This document shows positions 1 to 10,750 of a stretch of DNA of 64,000 nt, piece by piece. The DNA is from Gillisia sp. Hel1_33_143. Its GTDB lineage: Bacteria > Bacteroidota > Bacteroidia > Flavobacteriales > Flavobacteriaceae. The DNA is taken from positions 2,232,001-2,296,000 of the forward strand of contig NZ_LT629737.1 in assembly GCF_900104765.1 (NCBI RefSeq). Reading direction: 5' to 3'. Within the stretch, counting starts at the first letter, position 1. The number at the start of each line of letters is the position of its first letter. The translations under genes and the position numbers were made by a program. Below the pieces are notes generated by a model, which was not told where the DNA came from, did no database searches, and saw only the letters and a list, made by a program, of their open reading frames with translations.

Positions 1-344
1 TTGTCAGGCTTCTTTTTATGAAACATATTTTTAATAAATCGTAATAATTATAACTATGCTTAAGTTAGTTTAGAAGTGTATTTGAAAATGGTTATACTAT
101 ATTTAAGATAAATATCTATTCATCAAATTTCCGCCTATCGATAAATATTTACAATTAGATTTCTAAATAACTAAACGGTTCTCTTCTCAAAGTTCAAACG
201 ATTTAAATTTTAAATATAAATCGTTTTCAAATGAGGAGAGTTCAATTAATATCAAGTTGAGAACATAATTTTTCTATCATTTTTTAATGATTAGATGGAT
301 CATGAATTTATAGAGTAGAGGTCTAAATTCTTAACTATATGAAA
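1..344. other. Gene-free region at the window edge
   Basis: No open frame of convincing length or composition was found on either strand in these bases, which are very AT-rich. The stretch lies beyond the 3' end of yidC and holds the yidC terminator at its right edge and a two-part inverted repeat at 181-240. Genes further left are outside the window, so it may be the leader or trailer of an unseen neighbour. Confidence 0.6.
181..240. repeat. Two-part imperfect inverted repeat (hairpin)
   Basis: Bases 181-189 (CTCTTCTCA) pair with 232-240 (TGAGGAGAG), eight Watson-Crick pairs and one G-T. After an internal loop, 196-205 (AAACGATTTA) pairs perfectly with 217-226 (TAAATCGTTT) around an 11-base AT-rich loop. 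No T-run follows on either strand, so it is not a typical intrinsic terminator. It could be an operator, an RNA leader structure or an mRNA-end stabiliser; the sequence does not decide. Confidence 0.5.
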
Positions 345-373
345 CAAAAAAAAGCCCAGCAATGCCGGGCTTT
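345..373 (-). terminator. Intrinsic terminator of yidC
   Basis: Read on the minus strand this is a GCCCGGC...GCTGGGC stem with a short loop followed by eight T residues, placed 23 bases beyond the yidC stop codon. Confidence 0.85.
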
Positions 374-395
374 GATAATATAACGAAACTAAATT

Positions 396-2252
396 TTATT
401 TTTTAGCGTTTTTTTGTTGTTCTGCTTGCTCCATCATTTCTTGCATCTTTCGAGCAAATTTACCTTGTTTCTTAGGTTTTTTCTTGTTTGCCTGAATCTT
501 AGCATGAATCTTTTCTTCATCTACAATTACATACTTAATTACTAACATAATACCAATGGTAATAAGGTTAGATGTGAAGTAATACAATGATAATCCACTC
601 GCATAATTGTTGAAGAATATCAACATCATTAAAGGAGATAGATACATTAAGAATTTCATGTTAGGCATTCCTGGCTGCTGAGCGTTTTGCATATTCTGCC
701 CCGTGGTCATCATCATATAAACAAAGATGGCAATAGATGCAAGTATAGGGAACAAACTAACGTGATCTCCGTAAAAAGGTATGTTGAATGGAAGTTGAGC
801 AATAGTATCATAACTAGAAAGGTCATCTGCCCATAAGAATCCTTTCTGTCTTAATTGAAAAGCACTTGGGAAAAACTGAAATAATGCATAGAAGACTGGG
901 ATCTGCATTAAAGCCGGTAAACAACCGCTTAACGGACTCGCACCTGCCTTACTTTGCAACTTCATTGTTTCTTGTTGCTTTTTCATTGGGTTATCCTTGT
1001 ACTTTTCATTGATTTCATTGATCTCTGGGCGAAGGATCTTCATTTTTGCCTGAGATAAATAAGATTTATAAGTTACAGGAGATAATACCAATCTTACTAC
1101 TATGGTCATAACAATGATTGCAATACCATAACTTGGTAGAAATCCAGATAAGAACGCAAAGAACGGTATGAATATATTTTTGTTGATCCATCCAAATATT
1201 CCCCATCCTAAAGGAACAACTTCATCTAAATTACGGTCATAATCATTTAAGATCTTATAATCTGTAGGGCCATAATACCAATTCATGTTATAATTAAGCT
1301 CACCACCTTTTAAGGCTAGAGGTACAGAAGAACTAAATTCTTTGGTATAAACGGTATCAATATCTTCATCTTCAACTAGATCTTTAGATATAAAATCTGC
1401 TCTTTCAAATGGAGTGTCTGTTAAAAGAATAGAGGAGAAGAAGTGTTGTTTATAAGCAATGTAGGTTACATCTTCTGCATCTTCTTCGTCTAGCTTACCT
1501 TTTCCAACATCGCTATCGTCGCCATCATTATGCTCATAAGACAATTCTGTATATCTGTTTTCATAAGGAATACTTTTACTATGTCTATATCCTTTTAGCT
1601 TCCAGTCCATAACAATTTGAGACGAACCATTAATAACCCCATTTAAACCTTGAGATCTAACTGTAAAGTCCATCATGTATTCTCCCGGCTTTAGTACATA
1701 TCTGTATTCTAAAAATTCATCTGGAGAAACCTTTAACTTCATTGATATCACCTTATTCTCACCACTTTGAGTAAATGTAGGCTCAAAGTACATGTCTTGG
1801 GTGTTAATTACTTTCCCATCTCTCGTTGTAAAATTGATATTGAAAGAAGCATTACCATCTTTTATAGTGTAAACAGGAATAGAATCATAGGTTTTAAATT
1901 TAACCAACCTTGCTTCAGAAATATATCCACCTTTGTTATCAATCTTCAACTCTAAAACATCATTAGAGATGGTGGTAGTATTATTGGTTGCAGATGCTAA
2001 AGATGAGGAATATCCAAATTCTCCCAGTTTTTTACGAGAAGCAGCTACTGCTGCAGAATCTTGAGGCGTGTTATTGCTAATATCATTTTGTTCAAAATCC
2101 TTATTAGCAGGAGCATCTATTTGCTCTGTCGCTATTTTTGGATTTTCCTCTGTGTTATCTTCAAAGGAGTTGTTATACAACATCCATAATAAAATTGCAC
2201 CAATCAGTAAAAATCCTATTAGGGATTGTACGTCAAACTTTTTTTCTTCCAT
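396..2252 (-). CDS. yidC: Membrane protein insertase YidC
   Basis: This is the YidC/Oxa1/Alb3 insertase, which places proteins into the inner membrane alone or with SecYEG. The 618 residues show an N-terminal membrane anchor (about residues 10-26), a charged linker, a large periplasmic beta-rich domain (about 95-345) and the conserved C-terminal five-helix insertase core starting with the GWGIFGWINKNIF region. A lysine-rich cytoplasmic tail ends the protein, as is usual for ribosome contact. Length fits Bacteroidota YidC. It lies 69 bases downstream of pyrG on the same strand, so the two are probably cotranscribed, and it is followed by a strong terminator. Confidence 0.97.
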   Translation of the reverse strand: MEEKKFDVQSLIGFLLIGAILLWMLYNNSFEDNTEENPKIATEQIDAPANKDFEQNDISNNTPQDSAAVAASRKKLGEFGYSSSLASATNNTTTISNDVLELKIDNKGGYISEARLVKFKTYDSIPVYTIKDGNASFNINFTTRDGKVINTQDMYFEPTFTQSGENKVISMKLKVSPDEFLEYRYVLKPGEYMMDFTVRSQGLNGVINGSSQIVMDWKLKGYRHSKSIPYENRYTELSYEHNDGDDSDVGKGKLDEEDAEDVTYIAYKQHFFSSILLTDTPFERADFISKDLVEDEDIDTVYTKEFSSSVPLALKGGELNYNMNWYYGPTDYKILNDYDRNLDEVVPLGWGIFGWINKNIFIPFFAFLSGFLPSYGIAIIVMTIVVRLVLSPVTYKSYLSQAKMKILRPEINEINEKYKDNPMKKQQETMKLQSKAGASPLSGCLPALMQIPVFYALFQFFPSAFQLRQKGFLWADDLSSYDTIAQLPFNIPFYGDHVSLFPILASIAIFVYMMMTTGQNMQNAQQPGMPNMKFLMYLSPLMMLIFFNNYASGLSLYYFTSNLITIGIMLVIKYVIVDEEKIHAKIQANKKKPKKQGKFARKMQEMMEQAEQQKNAKK

Positions 2253-2321
2253 GTTATAAAATAAATATGCTATTGCAAACAGCTTGCTTGCTGTGAATTA
2301 CGTAGTCAAAAAAATGACCAT

Positions 2322-3992
<1,671 letters not shown>

Positions 3993-4088
3993 TCAGGGCG
4001 CTAAATTACAAAGAAGAAAATAAAAATACTTGTAAAATCAAAGTGAATATTACTGAGAGTAAATGCTTGATCTACAGAAAGGAAGTTG

Positions 4089-4325
4089 TTAGTATTTAGG
4101 GTATTTTGATCTTATGTTGCGAAGGATTTGTTCCATACCATTCACTTTAAGTTCTGTTACTTGTAATAATTGATCTCCTAATTTACCTTTAGGAAAGCCT
4201 TTTTGACGGAACCAGATTAGATAGAATTCAGGAAGTTCAGACAAATATCTGTCCTTGTATTTTCCAAAATACATCTTTGCATGGGCAAGTTCAATTAAAG
4301 CGCGATGATCTGGTTTTACTTCCAT
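4089..4325 (-). CDS. DUF3820 family small protein
   Basis: This 78-residue protein carries the FGKYKDRYLSELPEFYLIWF-type signature of the DUF3820 family (PF12843, nominally a quorum-sensing-regulated virulence factor family). Its biochemical role is not established. The core with Gly-Lys-Tyr and the Leu-Pro-x-x-Tyr-Leu-x-Trp motif spans about residues 20-42, followed by Lys-Gly-x-Leu-Gly. It is the last gene of the minus-strand set that begins with the AhpD-like gene at 6172, 27 bases beyond the response regulator, and may simply ride in that transcript. Confidence 0.8.
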   Translation of the reverse strand: MEVKPDHRALIELAHAKMYFGKYKDRYLSELPEFYLIWFRQKGFPKGKLGDQLLQVTELKVNGMEQILRNIRSKYPKY

Positions 4326-4352
4326 TAATAAGATTGTACAGGTAATTTTTGT

Positions 4353-4724
4353 TTATAGTGAAGTACAAAGATGGGTAGAAAGTTTGGAGAATTTCAACTT
4401 GCTAAAAGGTTTTATGATATAATCTATAACACATGGATAATCTTTTGCTTTTAAAACGTCTAACTCACTTGTACTAGAAGTTAAAATAACAATCTTAGGA
4501 AAGCGATTACTTCTTTTGAGATTATCTAAAAATTCCCAACCAGTCATTTCAGGCATATTTAGATCCAGAAAGATAAATGGGTCTTGATCTATTTCCAATT
4601 CTTCTAACGCTATTAGAGGATTGGTAAATTCTTTGATTTTTGAAGTGATCCCTTCAACCTCAAGTAATTTTCTAGTAATAAAATTGGTTATTGGCTGATC
4701 GTCTACCAGGTATATAGAATTCAT
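4353..4724 (-). CDS. Receiver-only response regulator
   Basis: A CheY-like receiver domain fills all 123 residues: acidic pair D8/D9, phospho-acceptor D54 in FIFLDLNMPEMTG, T82 in ILTSS and K105 in IIKPF. There is no output domain, so it would act by protein contact or as a phosphorelay intermediate. Its ATG overlaps the TGA of the upstream GAF-DHp gene in an ATGA arrangement (4721-4724), a sign of translational coupling and of direct partnership with that protein. What it acts on cannot be told from the sequence. Confidence 0.92.
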   Translation of the reverse strand: MNSIYLVDDQPITNFITRKLLEVEGITSKIKEFTNPLIALEELEIDQDPFIFLDLNMPEMTGWEFLDNLKRSNRFPKIVILTSSTSELDVLKAKDYPCVIDYIIKPFSKLKFSKLSTHLCTSL

Positions 4725-5590
4725 GTTCTTTCGGCTTTTAATTCAGATAATTCATTAGTGGCCATGTTAATTACATCTTGTAAGACATGATCCATTTCTT
4801 CTGCAGATTTCTCTAATTTAGGTATTACTTCTGTTCTTATTTGTTGATCATCAAAAACATCAAATAACTGAATTAAGCCCTGAATCCTCGAAAGAGGCTC
4901 TCTTACATTATGAGCATTTATAGCAGAAATATGCAATAACTTTTTATTCTTCTCTACAATTTCCTTAGTTCTATCTTCTATGATCTGTTGTTGATTCTCA
5001 ACGATCTTTTGAATTTGATCATTTTTTTCCTGAATGGTGTTCAATGCTTTGGTTAGAGATTTATTCTTTATTGCTAGAAGTCGAGACAGATAGATCTCAT
5101 GAAATTTAGCTTCAAAACAATCTACAACTAGTTTTAGAATATCTACATCACCGGTATTAAACGGTTTATTCTTATCAGAAATAAGGGTTATCGCAATTTT
5201 CCGTTCATTTTTCTTAAAGAGCCATCCCCAAAGAGAAGGCTCTATGAGTTGATTTGATTCCATATACTCATCTATCCATTCATGCGGGATATCTTTTGTT
5301 AATAAGGGAATCTCATTTTCTAAAAGATCTTTTTCATGATTTAAGATTTGCGTTTGCTCTTTTAAATCATAAATCACCTGATTTCCAGCTATGCTAAAGA
5401 ATAGATATTTATCATCTTCCTGTATAGATAATCTTATAATATGAAAATTTAAAAGATATTTAAGATGCGTACGAGATATCTCACCAACTTCTTTCAAACT
5501 GGTGCATCTACTTATGTTATTAGCAAATTTTGAATAAGCCTCATAAGTAATCCTGTAGAGTTGAGAGGTATTGTTTGTTATTGAAGCCAT
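4721..5590 (-). CDS. GAF-like sensor with histidine DHp domain but no ATPase domain
   Basis: The 289 residues contain an N-terminal GAF-like sensory region (about 20-170), a coiled-coil linker rich in Glu, Gln and Lys (about 175-218) and a histidine-kinase dimerisation motif with His227 in NAHNVREPLSRIQGL. The chain ends about 60 residues later, and no N, G1 or G2 box of a HATPase domain is present, nor in the next gene. It therefore cannot autophosphorylate by itself. It could be a phosphotransfer or phosphatase module, or dimerise with a complete kinase. It is coupled by ATGA overlap to a receiver-only regulator and starts 6 bases after the AhpD-like gene. Confidence 0.85.
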   Translation of the reverse strand: MASITNNTSQLYRITYEAYSKFANNISRCTSLKEVGEISRTHLKYLLNFHIIRLSIQEDDKYLFFSIAGNQVIYDLKEQTQILNHEKDLLENEIPLLTKDIPHEWIDEYMESNQLIEPSLWGWLFKKNERKIAITLISDKNKPFNTGDVDILKLVVDCFEAKFHEIYLSRLLAIKNKSLTKALNTIQEKNDQIQKIVENQQQIIEDRTKEIVEKNKKLLHISAINAHNVREPLSRIQGLIQLFDVFDDQQIRTEVIPKLEKSAEEMDHVLQDVINMATNELSELKAERT

Positions 5591-5596
5591 TAGGAG

Positions 5597-6172
5597 TTAG
5601 TCTAATGTCTCCAATAGCTCATTATCTATCTTAATTCCAGATACATCTGCAATAGTATTAAGCATGTTTACAAGATCTGCCTGAGCCATAAGCTCTTGAA
5701 TTTCAGTGTTGCTAAATCCGGCATTTTCTAATTCTTGAAAATCCTCATTGCTTATATTTTTATGGTCTAAAGCAGCTTTAGTAACTACATTTACAGCAGT
5801 TCTATAACTAACTGGCATAGATGGAGAATTTAAACTTTCTGTAGCTTTAAACCCATCCTCTTCACTAATCATCGCACTCATGCTGTCTGCAAAGATTCCG
5901 TGAGCATGGGAGCAATAATTGCAACCGCGTTCTTTAGAAACATTGTATATAATTAATTGTTTAAGAACGTTAGGAACTTCCCCTTCCATTAGGGTATTTT
6001 TCAATTTTCCCCAATTTCCTTTTAGAAGTGTGGCATTATCACCTTGGCATTTAAACCAGTTTAGAACGAAGGGAAGTTGTAAGGTTTTTTTAGTATCATC
6101 ATAAATTGCTTGAACGGCAGGGCTTGCTTCGTCATAAGAAATCATGGGATATCGGGAGGAGTTATTCATCAT
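5597..6172 (-). CDS. AhpD-like carboxymuconolactone decarboxylase family protein
   Basis: The protein has the AhpD-type redox motif: E81, C84, C87 and H91 in ERGCNYCSHAHG, the E-x2-C-x2-C-x3-H pattern of the alkylhydroperoxidase/carboxymuconolactone decarboxylase fold. Family members reduce peroxides with a thiol pair or act as decarboxylases; the two cysteines favour a peroxidatic role. It is the first gene of a tight minus-strand set with the GAF-DHp protein (6-base gap), a receiver and a DUF3820 protein, which suggests a link between redox chemistry and signalling, although this is inference. Length 191 residues. Two adjacent ATG codons are possible starts. Confidence 0.88.
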   Translation of the reverse strand: MMNNSSRYPMISYDEASPAVQAIYDDTKKTLQLPFVLNWFKCQGDNATLLKGNWGKLKNTLMEGEVPNVLKQLIIYNVSKERGCNYCSHAHGIFADSMSAMISEEDGFKATESLNSPSMPVSYRTAVNVVTKAALDHKNISNEDFQELENAGFSNTEIQELMAQADLVNMLNTIADVSGIKIDNELLETLD

Positions 6173-6309
6173 AAGTAGGAATTTTTATAATTTGGGTAGG
6201 CTTTAAGATACAAAATGAACAAGCAAAATAAGAGTTTATATTTTAATTTTCAGAGAAGTAAGCGAATTTTTTGAGATTATTTTAACATAGGTATAAGTGA
6301 TCCTAAGAA

Positions 6310-6341
6310 TTGGATAATCAAAACTTAAAGTGCTAATTTTG
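6310..6341 (+). promoter_or_regulatory. Bacteroidota-type promoter for the FAD-dependent dehydrogenase
   Basis: TTGG at 6310-6313 and TAATTTTG at 6334-6341 are separated by 20 bases, a full match to the Bacteroidota housekeeping consensus TTG-N17-21-TANNTTTG. The -7 element ends 16 bases before the ATG at 6358. Confidence 0.75.
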
Positions 6342-6357
6342 CCAAATAGCTATTTTC

Positions 6358-7914
6358 ATGATAAAGAATTTTCAATTAAGAACAAGTCCGGAGATTGCGG
6401 CAACCCAGGAATTGCTTCATATAGAAGTTGCTAAACAGGCTCGTCTAAACTCTAAAGACATTACCCATGTTGAAATTCTTAAAAGATCAATAGATGCTAG
6501 GCAACAGAGTGTAAAGATAAATCTGAAGGTAGATATTTATATCAATGAAGTATATGATGGTAAAGTAATACCACTTCCAGAGTATCCTGAAGTTTCTAAA
6601 GAAAATCCGGTTTACATTATTGGAGCAGGTCCCGCAGGATTATTTGCAGCACTCAGAGTTATAGAATTAGGCAAAAAACCAATTATATTAGAGCGAGGGA
6701 AAGATGTAAGAACAAGGAGAAGAGATCTTAAAGCTTTGAATATAGAACACGTGGTAGATGAAGATTCTAATTATTGTTTTGGAGAAGGTGGTGCAGGAAC
6801 CTATAGTGATGGAAAGTTATATACAAGATCTAAAAAGCGTGGAGACGTAAATAGGATCTTAGAATTGCTTGTAGGTTTTGGAGCCACATCTGATATTTTG
6901 GTAGATGCGCATCCCCACATTGGGACTAATAAATTGCCGGCCATCATTGCAGATATTAGAGAAAAGATCATAGAACATGGAGGAGAAGTTCTTTTTGAAA
7001 CCCGAGTAACAGATCTAATTGTTGATAATAAAGAGATTCAAGGTATTAAAACTGCAAAAGGAGATCATTTTAAAACGAATCATGTAATTCTTGCTACTGG
7101 TCATTCTGCCAGAGATATGTTTGAATTATTAGAGCGAAAAGCAATTAAGATAGAGGCAAAGCCTTTTGCCTTAGGAGTGAGAGTAGAGCATCCTCAGCAA
7201 TTAATAGATAAAATTCAATACAACTGCGATTATAGGGGAGAATTTTTACCTCCCTCTCCATATAGTATTGTAAAGCAAATTAATGGTAGAGGAATGTACT
7301 CATTTTGTATGTGTCCGGGTGGTGTTATTGCACCTTGTGCCACCAGTCCGGGAGAAGTAGTAACCAATGGGTGGTCTCCAAGTAAAAGAGATCAACCTAC
7401 TGCAAATTCTGGTATTGTGGTAGAATTAAAATTATCAGATTTTACAAAATATGGTAATTCTCCATTAGCCGGAATGTACTTTCAGCAGGAAATAGAACAA
7501 ACTGCATGGAGCGTAGGGGGAGAAACTCAAAGGGTTCCTGCGCAACGGTTAACCGATTTTGTAGAGGGAAAAGTTTCTAACTCATTACCAGAAACTTCTT
7601 ATAAGCCGGGGACTACTTCTGCAGATCTAAGAACCGTCTTTCCAGAATTTATTCATCAGATTCTAAGATCTGGTTTTAAGGAGTTCGGAAAATCTATGAA
7701 AGGTTATATGACAGAAGAAGCCATTATTCATGCTCCAGAATCTAGAACCTCATCTCCGGTTAGAATTCCTAGAGATTATAATACCTTACAACACGTAGAG
7801 ATAAAAGGGCTTTATCCATGCGGGGAAGGAGCAGGATATGCCGGTGGAATTATTTCTGCGGCCATAGATGGAGAAAAGTGTGCAGAACGATGTGTAATGA
7901 CAATTTCATCATAA
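6358..7914 (+). CDS. FAD-dependent dehydrogenase (COG2509-like)
   Basis: A two-dinucleotide-binding-domain flavoprotein of 518 residues. The FAD Rossmann motif GAGPAGLFAALR lies near residue 85 after an N-terminal small domain typical of the COG2509 family, followed by LERGKDVRTRRRD and a glycine-rich GEGGAGTYSDGKL segment. The C-terminus has the second FAD contact, PCGEGAGYAGGI. The substrate of this family is not established. The gene has its own recognisable promoter and stands alone between divergent and unrelated genes. ATG start at 6358. Confidence 0.9.
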   Translation: MIKNFQLRTSPEIAATQELLHIEVAKQARLNSKDITHVEILKRSIDARQQSVKINLKVDIYINEVYDGKVIPLPEYPEVSKENPVYIIGAGPAGLFAALRVIELGKKPIILERGKDVRTRRRDLKALNIEHVVDEDSNYCFGEGGAGTYSDGKLYTRSKKRGDVNRILELLVGFGATSDILVDAHPHIGTNKLPAIIADIREKIIEHGGEVLFETRVTDLIVDNKEIQGIKTAKGDHFKTNHVILATGHSARDMFELLERKAIKIEAKPFALGVRVEHPQQLIDKIQYNCDYRGEFLPPSPYSIVKQINGRGMYSFCMCPGGVIAPCATSPGEVVTNGWSPSKRDQPTANSGIVVELKLSDFTKYGNSPLAGMYFQQEIEQTAWSVGGETQRVPAQRLTDFVEGKVSNSLPETSYKPGTTSADLRTVFPEFIHQILRSGFKEFGKSMKGYMTEEAIIHAPESRTSSPVRIPRDYNTLQHVEIKGLYPCGEGAGYAGGIISAAIDGEKCAERCVMTISS

Positions 7915-8015
7915 TCTAATGTAGATTTTAAAGGTTAAAAAATTGGTAATTTGTGGTTTATCCTTAAAGGATTTTCCATTTTTGCTATGTTTAATACTTA
8001 CCAAAAAAATAAATC

Positions 8016-9536
8016 ATGGCAATAATAGGTTCATTAATAAAAGGGTTGATTGATCTTGGAGATAAGATCATTTCAGATCCAAACGCTACCGAAGCACAAC
8101 AAGATGTATTAAAATCATTATTAGAGAAAGCTAAAGACACCGCCTTTGGTAAGCATTATGACTTTGAAGCGATCTTAGAATCTGAAGACATAGCAAAAAC
8201 ATTTGCTGAAAAAGTGCCTTATTTTGACTATAACAAAATTAATGAGCAGTGGTGGAGTAAGATGCATGAGGGAGAAGAGGATGTAACCTGGCCGGGAAAA
8301 CCTCCGTACTTTGCATTAAGCTCTGGAACTACAGGAAAAACAAGCAAAAGAATTCCGGTAACCACAGATATGGTAGATGCTATTAGGCAATCTGGTATTA
8401 AGCAAGTAAGTGCACTAAGTAACTTTGATCTACCTTCAGATTTCTTTGAAAAAGAGATCATGATGTTAGGAAGTTCTACAGATCTACAAACAGAAGGAGA
8501 CCATCAGGAAGGAGAAATAAGTGGAATATCTGCCAGTAACATTCCTTTTTGGTTTAGAAGTTTTTATAAGCCGGGAGTAGAGATTGCAAAAATTGATGAA
8601 TGGGATGAACGCGTTCAGAAGATCGCAGAGAATGCCAAAAATTGGGATATTGGAGCTTTATCCGGAATTCCTTCGTGGATGGAACTTATGATGAAAAAAG
8701 TTATTGAATACCATGGAGTTAACAACATTCATGATATTTGGCCAAACTTACAAGTATATACTTCCGGAGGTGTAGCCTTCGAGCCATATTCAAAAAGTTT
8801 CAATGCCTTATTAGATCATCCAATTGTGGTTATAGATACCTATCTGGCTTCAGAAGGATTTCTAGCATATCAGCAAAGACCTGATACACATTCTATGAAA
8901 TTGGTATTGGATAATGGAATTTATTTTGAATTTGTTCCATTTAAAGCAGAATACGTAAATGAAGATGGTTCTATAACAGATAATGCCCCGGTGATCTCTA
9001 TTTCCGAAGTAAAAGAAGAAGAAGATTATATACTTTTAATTAGTACGGTTTCTGGTGCATGGAGATATTTGATTGGGGATACTATAAAATTTACAGATAT
9101 AGAGAAGCATGAGATCAAGATCACAGGAAGAACTAAATTTTTCCTAAACGTAGTTGGATCTCAGCTTTCTGTAAATAAAATGAATGATGCTGTACAGGAA
9201 CTGGAAGAAAAATTTGATATGGAAATTCCAGAATTTACCTTATCTGCTAAGAGGATCGATGGAGAATTCTATCACTCTTGGTATCTGGGAACAAACTCTG
9301 ATAAAGACGAAAAGGATCTTGCAGAATTTCTGGATAATGCCTTGATGAATGCTAATAAGAATTATAAGGTTGCACGTTCTAAAGCTTTAAAAGGAGTAAA
9401 GGTTAAAACCATTTCTCCAGATCTTTTTTACGCATGGAACGGCGCTAACAAGAAAAAAGGTGGGCAGGTAAAAATGGAACGTGTTATGAACGAAGAGAAA
9501 TTTGCAGAATGGGAAGCCTTTATAGCTAAACAATAG
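8016..9536 (+). CDS. GH3-like acyl-adenylating enzyme
   Basis: The 506-residue protein matches the GH3 family (the plant auxin-conjugating GH3 proteins and their bacterial relatives), a branch of the ANL adenylate-forming superfamily that activates a carboxylate with ATP. The P-loop-like motif is SSGTTGKTSKRIPVT (about residues 107-121), with a Tyr-x-Ser-x-Gly motif at VYTSGGVAFEP and a C-terminal Gly-Arg-Thr-Lys hinge (ITGRTKFF). GH3-like genes are widespread in Bacteroidota but their substrates are unknown. It stands alone, facing the metallopeptidase gene. Confidence 0.88.
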   Translation: MAIIGSLIKGLIDLGDKIISDPNATEAQQDVLKSLLEKAKDTAFGKHYDFEAILESEDIAKTFAEKVPYFDYNKINEQWWSKMHEGEEDVTWPGKPPYFALSSGTTGKTSKRIPVTTDMVDAIRQSGIKQVSALSNFDLPSDFFEKEIMMLGSSTDLQTEGDHQEGEISGISASNIPFWFRSFYKPGVEIAKIDEWDERVQKIAENAKNWDIGALSGIPSWMELMMKKVIEYHGVNNIHDIWPNLQVYTSGGVAFEPYSKSFNALLDHPIVVIDTYLASEGFLAYQQRPDTHSMKLVLDNGIYFEFVPFKAEYVNEDGSITDNAPVISISEVKEEEDYILLISTVSGAWRYLIGDTIKFTDIEKHEIKITGRTKFFLNVVGSQLSVNKMNDAVQELEEKFDMEIPEFTLSAKRIDGEFYHSWYLGTNSDKDEKDLAEFLDNALMNANKNYKVARSKALKGVKVKTISPDLFYAWNGANKKKGGQVKMERVMNEEKFAEWEAFIAKQ

Positions 9537-9546
9537 CTATAAAGGG

Positions 9547-10194
9547 TTATTCCTTAATTTCTTCAACGATCTCTAAGATCTCTTCAGGAGAAAGGTAAAG
9601 TCTTTTAATCCTTTCTCTATACTCTTCAGATAATCCAGCATGGCTAAGAATAAAGTCTTTTGTGGCAAGTATATAATCTGCCATTCCGTGATTTACTGCA
9701 TAAGTATCTGCAGCTCTTTCAGCATTCATTAGAAACTTTTTAGAAGTGATATAACTCATTCCAAAAGTGATAAGATTAAAGCCGCTTCTATTTTTATAAT
9801 CAATAATATGACCTAATTCGTGTCCTATCCAACCCACGAGAACATCAGAAGGAATATCTGTTACCTCAATTTCTTCACCATCTATAATAAAATTCTTTCC
9901 AATAAGAATATAATATTTTCTCTTGCTCTTTTTCTTGAACAAACTTGAAAATCCAGGTTGAGCTTGCATAAAAGACTTTTTAATATTGTCTTTAAATCTA
10001 ATCTCTATCTGGGTATCCTTCAATTCCGGATAAAAAGATAGCGCTTTTAAAGCTTCATCTGATATGGTTTTGGGAATAGTTTTGTTGGTATAATGTAAAC
10101 TGTCTGTAACTTTCATAGAAGTAGTAGATCCAAAAATGTTCGAATTAATAAATAGAAATGCCATTACTAATACCAAAGTTATATAATGGTTCAT
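9547..10194 (-). CDS. Zinc metallopeptidase-like secreted protein (HELGH)
   Basis: From the ATG at 10194 this is a 215-residue protein with a hydrophobic N-terminal segment that looks like a signal peptide or anchor. The zinc-binding HExxH is HELGH (residues 125-129), with a likely third ligand in NAERAADTYAV (E159 or D163). The spacing resembles gluzincin-type peptidases. A longer frame begins upstream at 10284, but that extension would run through the terminator of the cold-shock gene (10283-10311), so the internal ATG followed by the signal sequence is preferred. Substrate unknown. Confidence 0.75.
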   Translation of the reverse strand: MNHYITLVLVMAFLFINSNIFGSTTSMKVTDSLHYTNKTIPKTISDEALKALSFYPELKDTQIEIRFKDNIKKSFMQAQPGFSSLFKKKSKRKYYILIGKNFIIDGEEIEVTDIPSDVLVGWIGHELGHIIDYKNRSGFNLITFGMSYITSKKFLMNAERAADTYAVNHGMADYILATKDFILSHAGLSEEYRERIKRLYLSPEEILEIVEEIKE

Positions 10195-10282
10195 TGAACG
10201 GGCAATTTGAAATGTAAGATTTTTAATAATTTTTGTTTTGAATAAAATTGCAATTATGATACCGTTCTTGAAATATATAAAC

Positions 10283-10311
10283 AAAAAAAAGCCTTACACA
10301 ATGTGTAAGGC
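10283..10311 (-). terminator. Intrinsic terminator of the cold-shock gene
   Basis: On the minus strand a perfect GCCTTACACA/TGTGTAAGGC hairpin is followed by eight T residues, 39 bases beyond the stop of the cold-shock gene. Confidence 0.88.
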
Positions 10312-10349
10312 TAAAACTTTCATAAGTATAGTAACTATATAAACTAAGC

Positions 10350-10541
10350 CTAAGCTTGTTTCACGTTTACTGCATTTAATCCTTTTCTTCCTTCTTCTAG
10401 ATCAAATGTAACTTCGTCATTTTCTCTAATTTCATCAACAAGACCATTTGCATGTACAAAATATTCTTTGTTTGATTCTTCGTCTGTAATAAATCCAAAT
10501 CCTTTAGAGTCGTTAAAGAATTTCACAGTTCCTTTATTCAT
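10350..10541 (-). CDS. Cold-shock domain protein
   Basis: A CspA-type nucleic-acid chaperone that binds single-stranded RNA or DNA. From the ATG at 10541 it is 63 residues and begins MNKGTVKFFND, the usual start of the family. RNP1 is KGFGFI and RNP2 is YFVHA. An in-frame ATG eight codons upstream would add an atypical leader, so the shorter form is preferred. A -7-like TATATTTG (minus strand, 10563-10570) sits just upstream. A strong terminator follows. Confidence 0.93.
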   Translation of the reverse strand: MNKGTVKFFNDSKGFGFITDEESNKEYFVHANGLVDEIRENDEVTFDLEEGRKGLNAVNVKQA

Positions 10542-10697
10542 TATATATAAATTTAATTTGGACAAATATACACGTTTTTTGAAAACAATGCATCATTTCT
10601 ATCATTTATTTTAGAATATTTTAATAGACATAGTTTTCTATTGAAATATTTTAAATTGATATGGGTGAAATATCTATGTTTATTGCCAATTCTTTAA

Positions 10698-10724
10698 TTA
10701 AAAAGCCCCCATTGGTATGGAGGC
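10698..10724 (-). terminator. Intrinsic terminator of the DUF4168-like gene
   Basis: On the minus strand a GCCTCCAT/ATGGGGGC stem (one G-T pair) with a four-base loop is followed by five T residues and further AT-rich sequence, 26 bases after the stop codon at 10751. Confidence 0.8.
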
Positions 10725-10750
10725 CTTTAAACATATACTTTAAAATTGAA

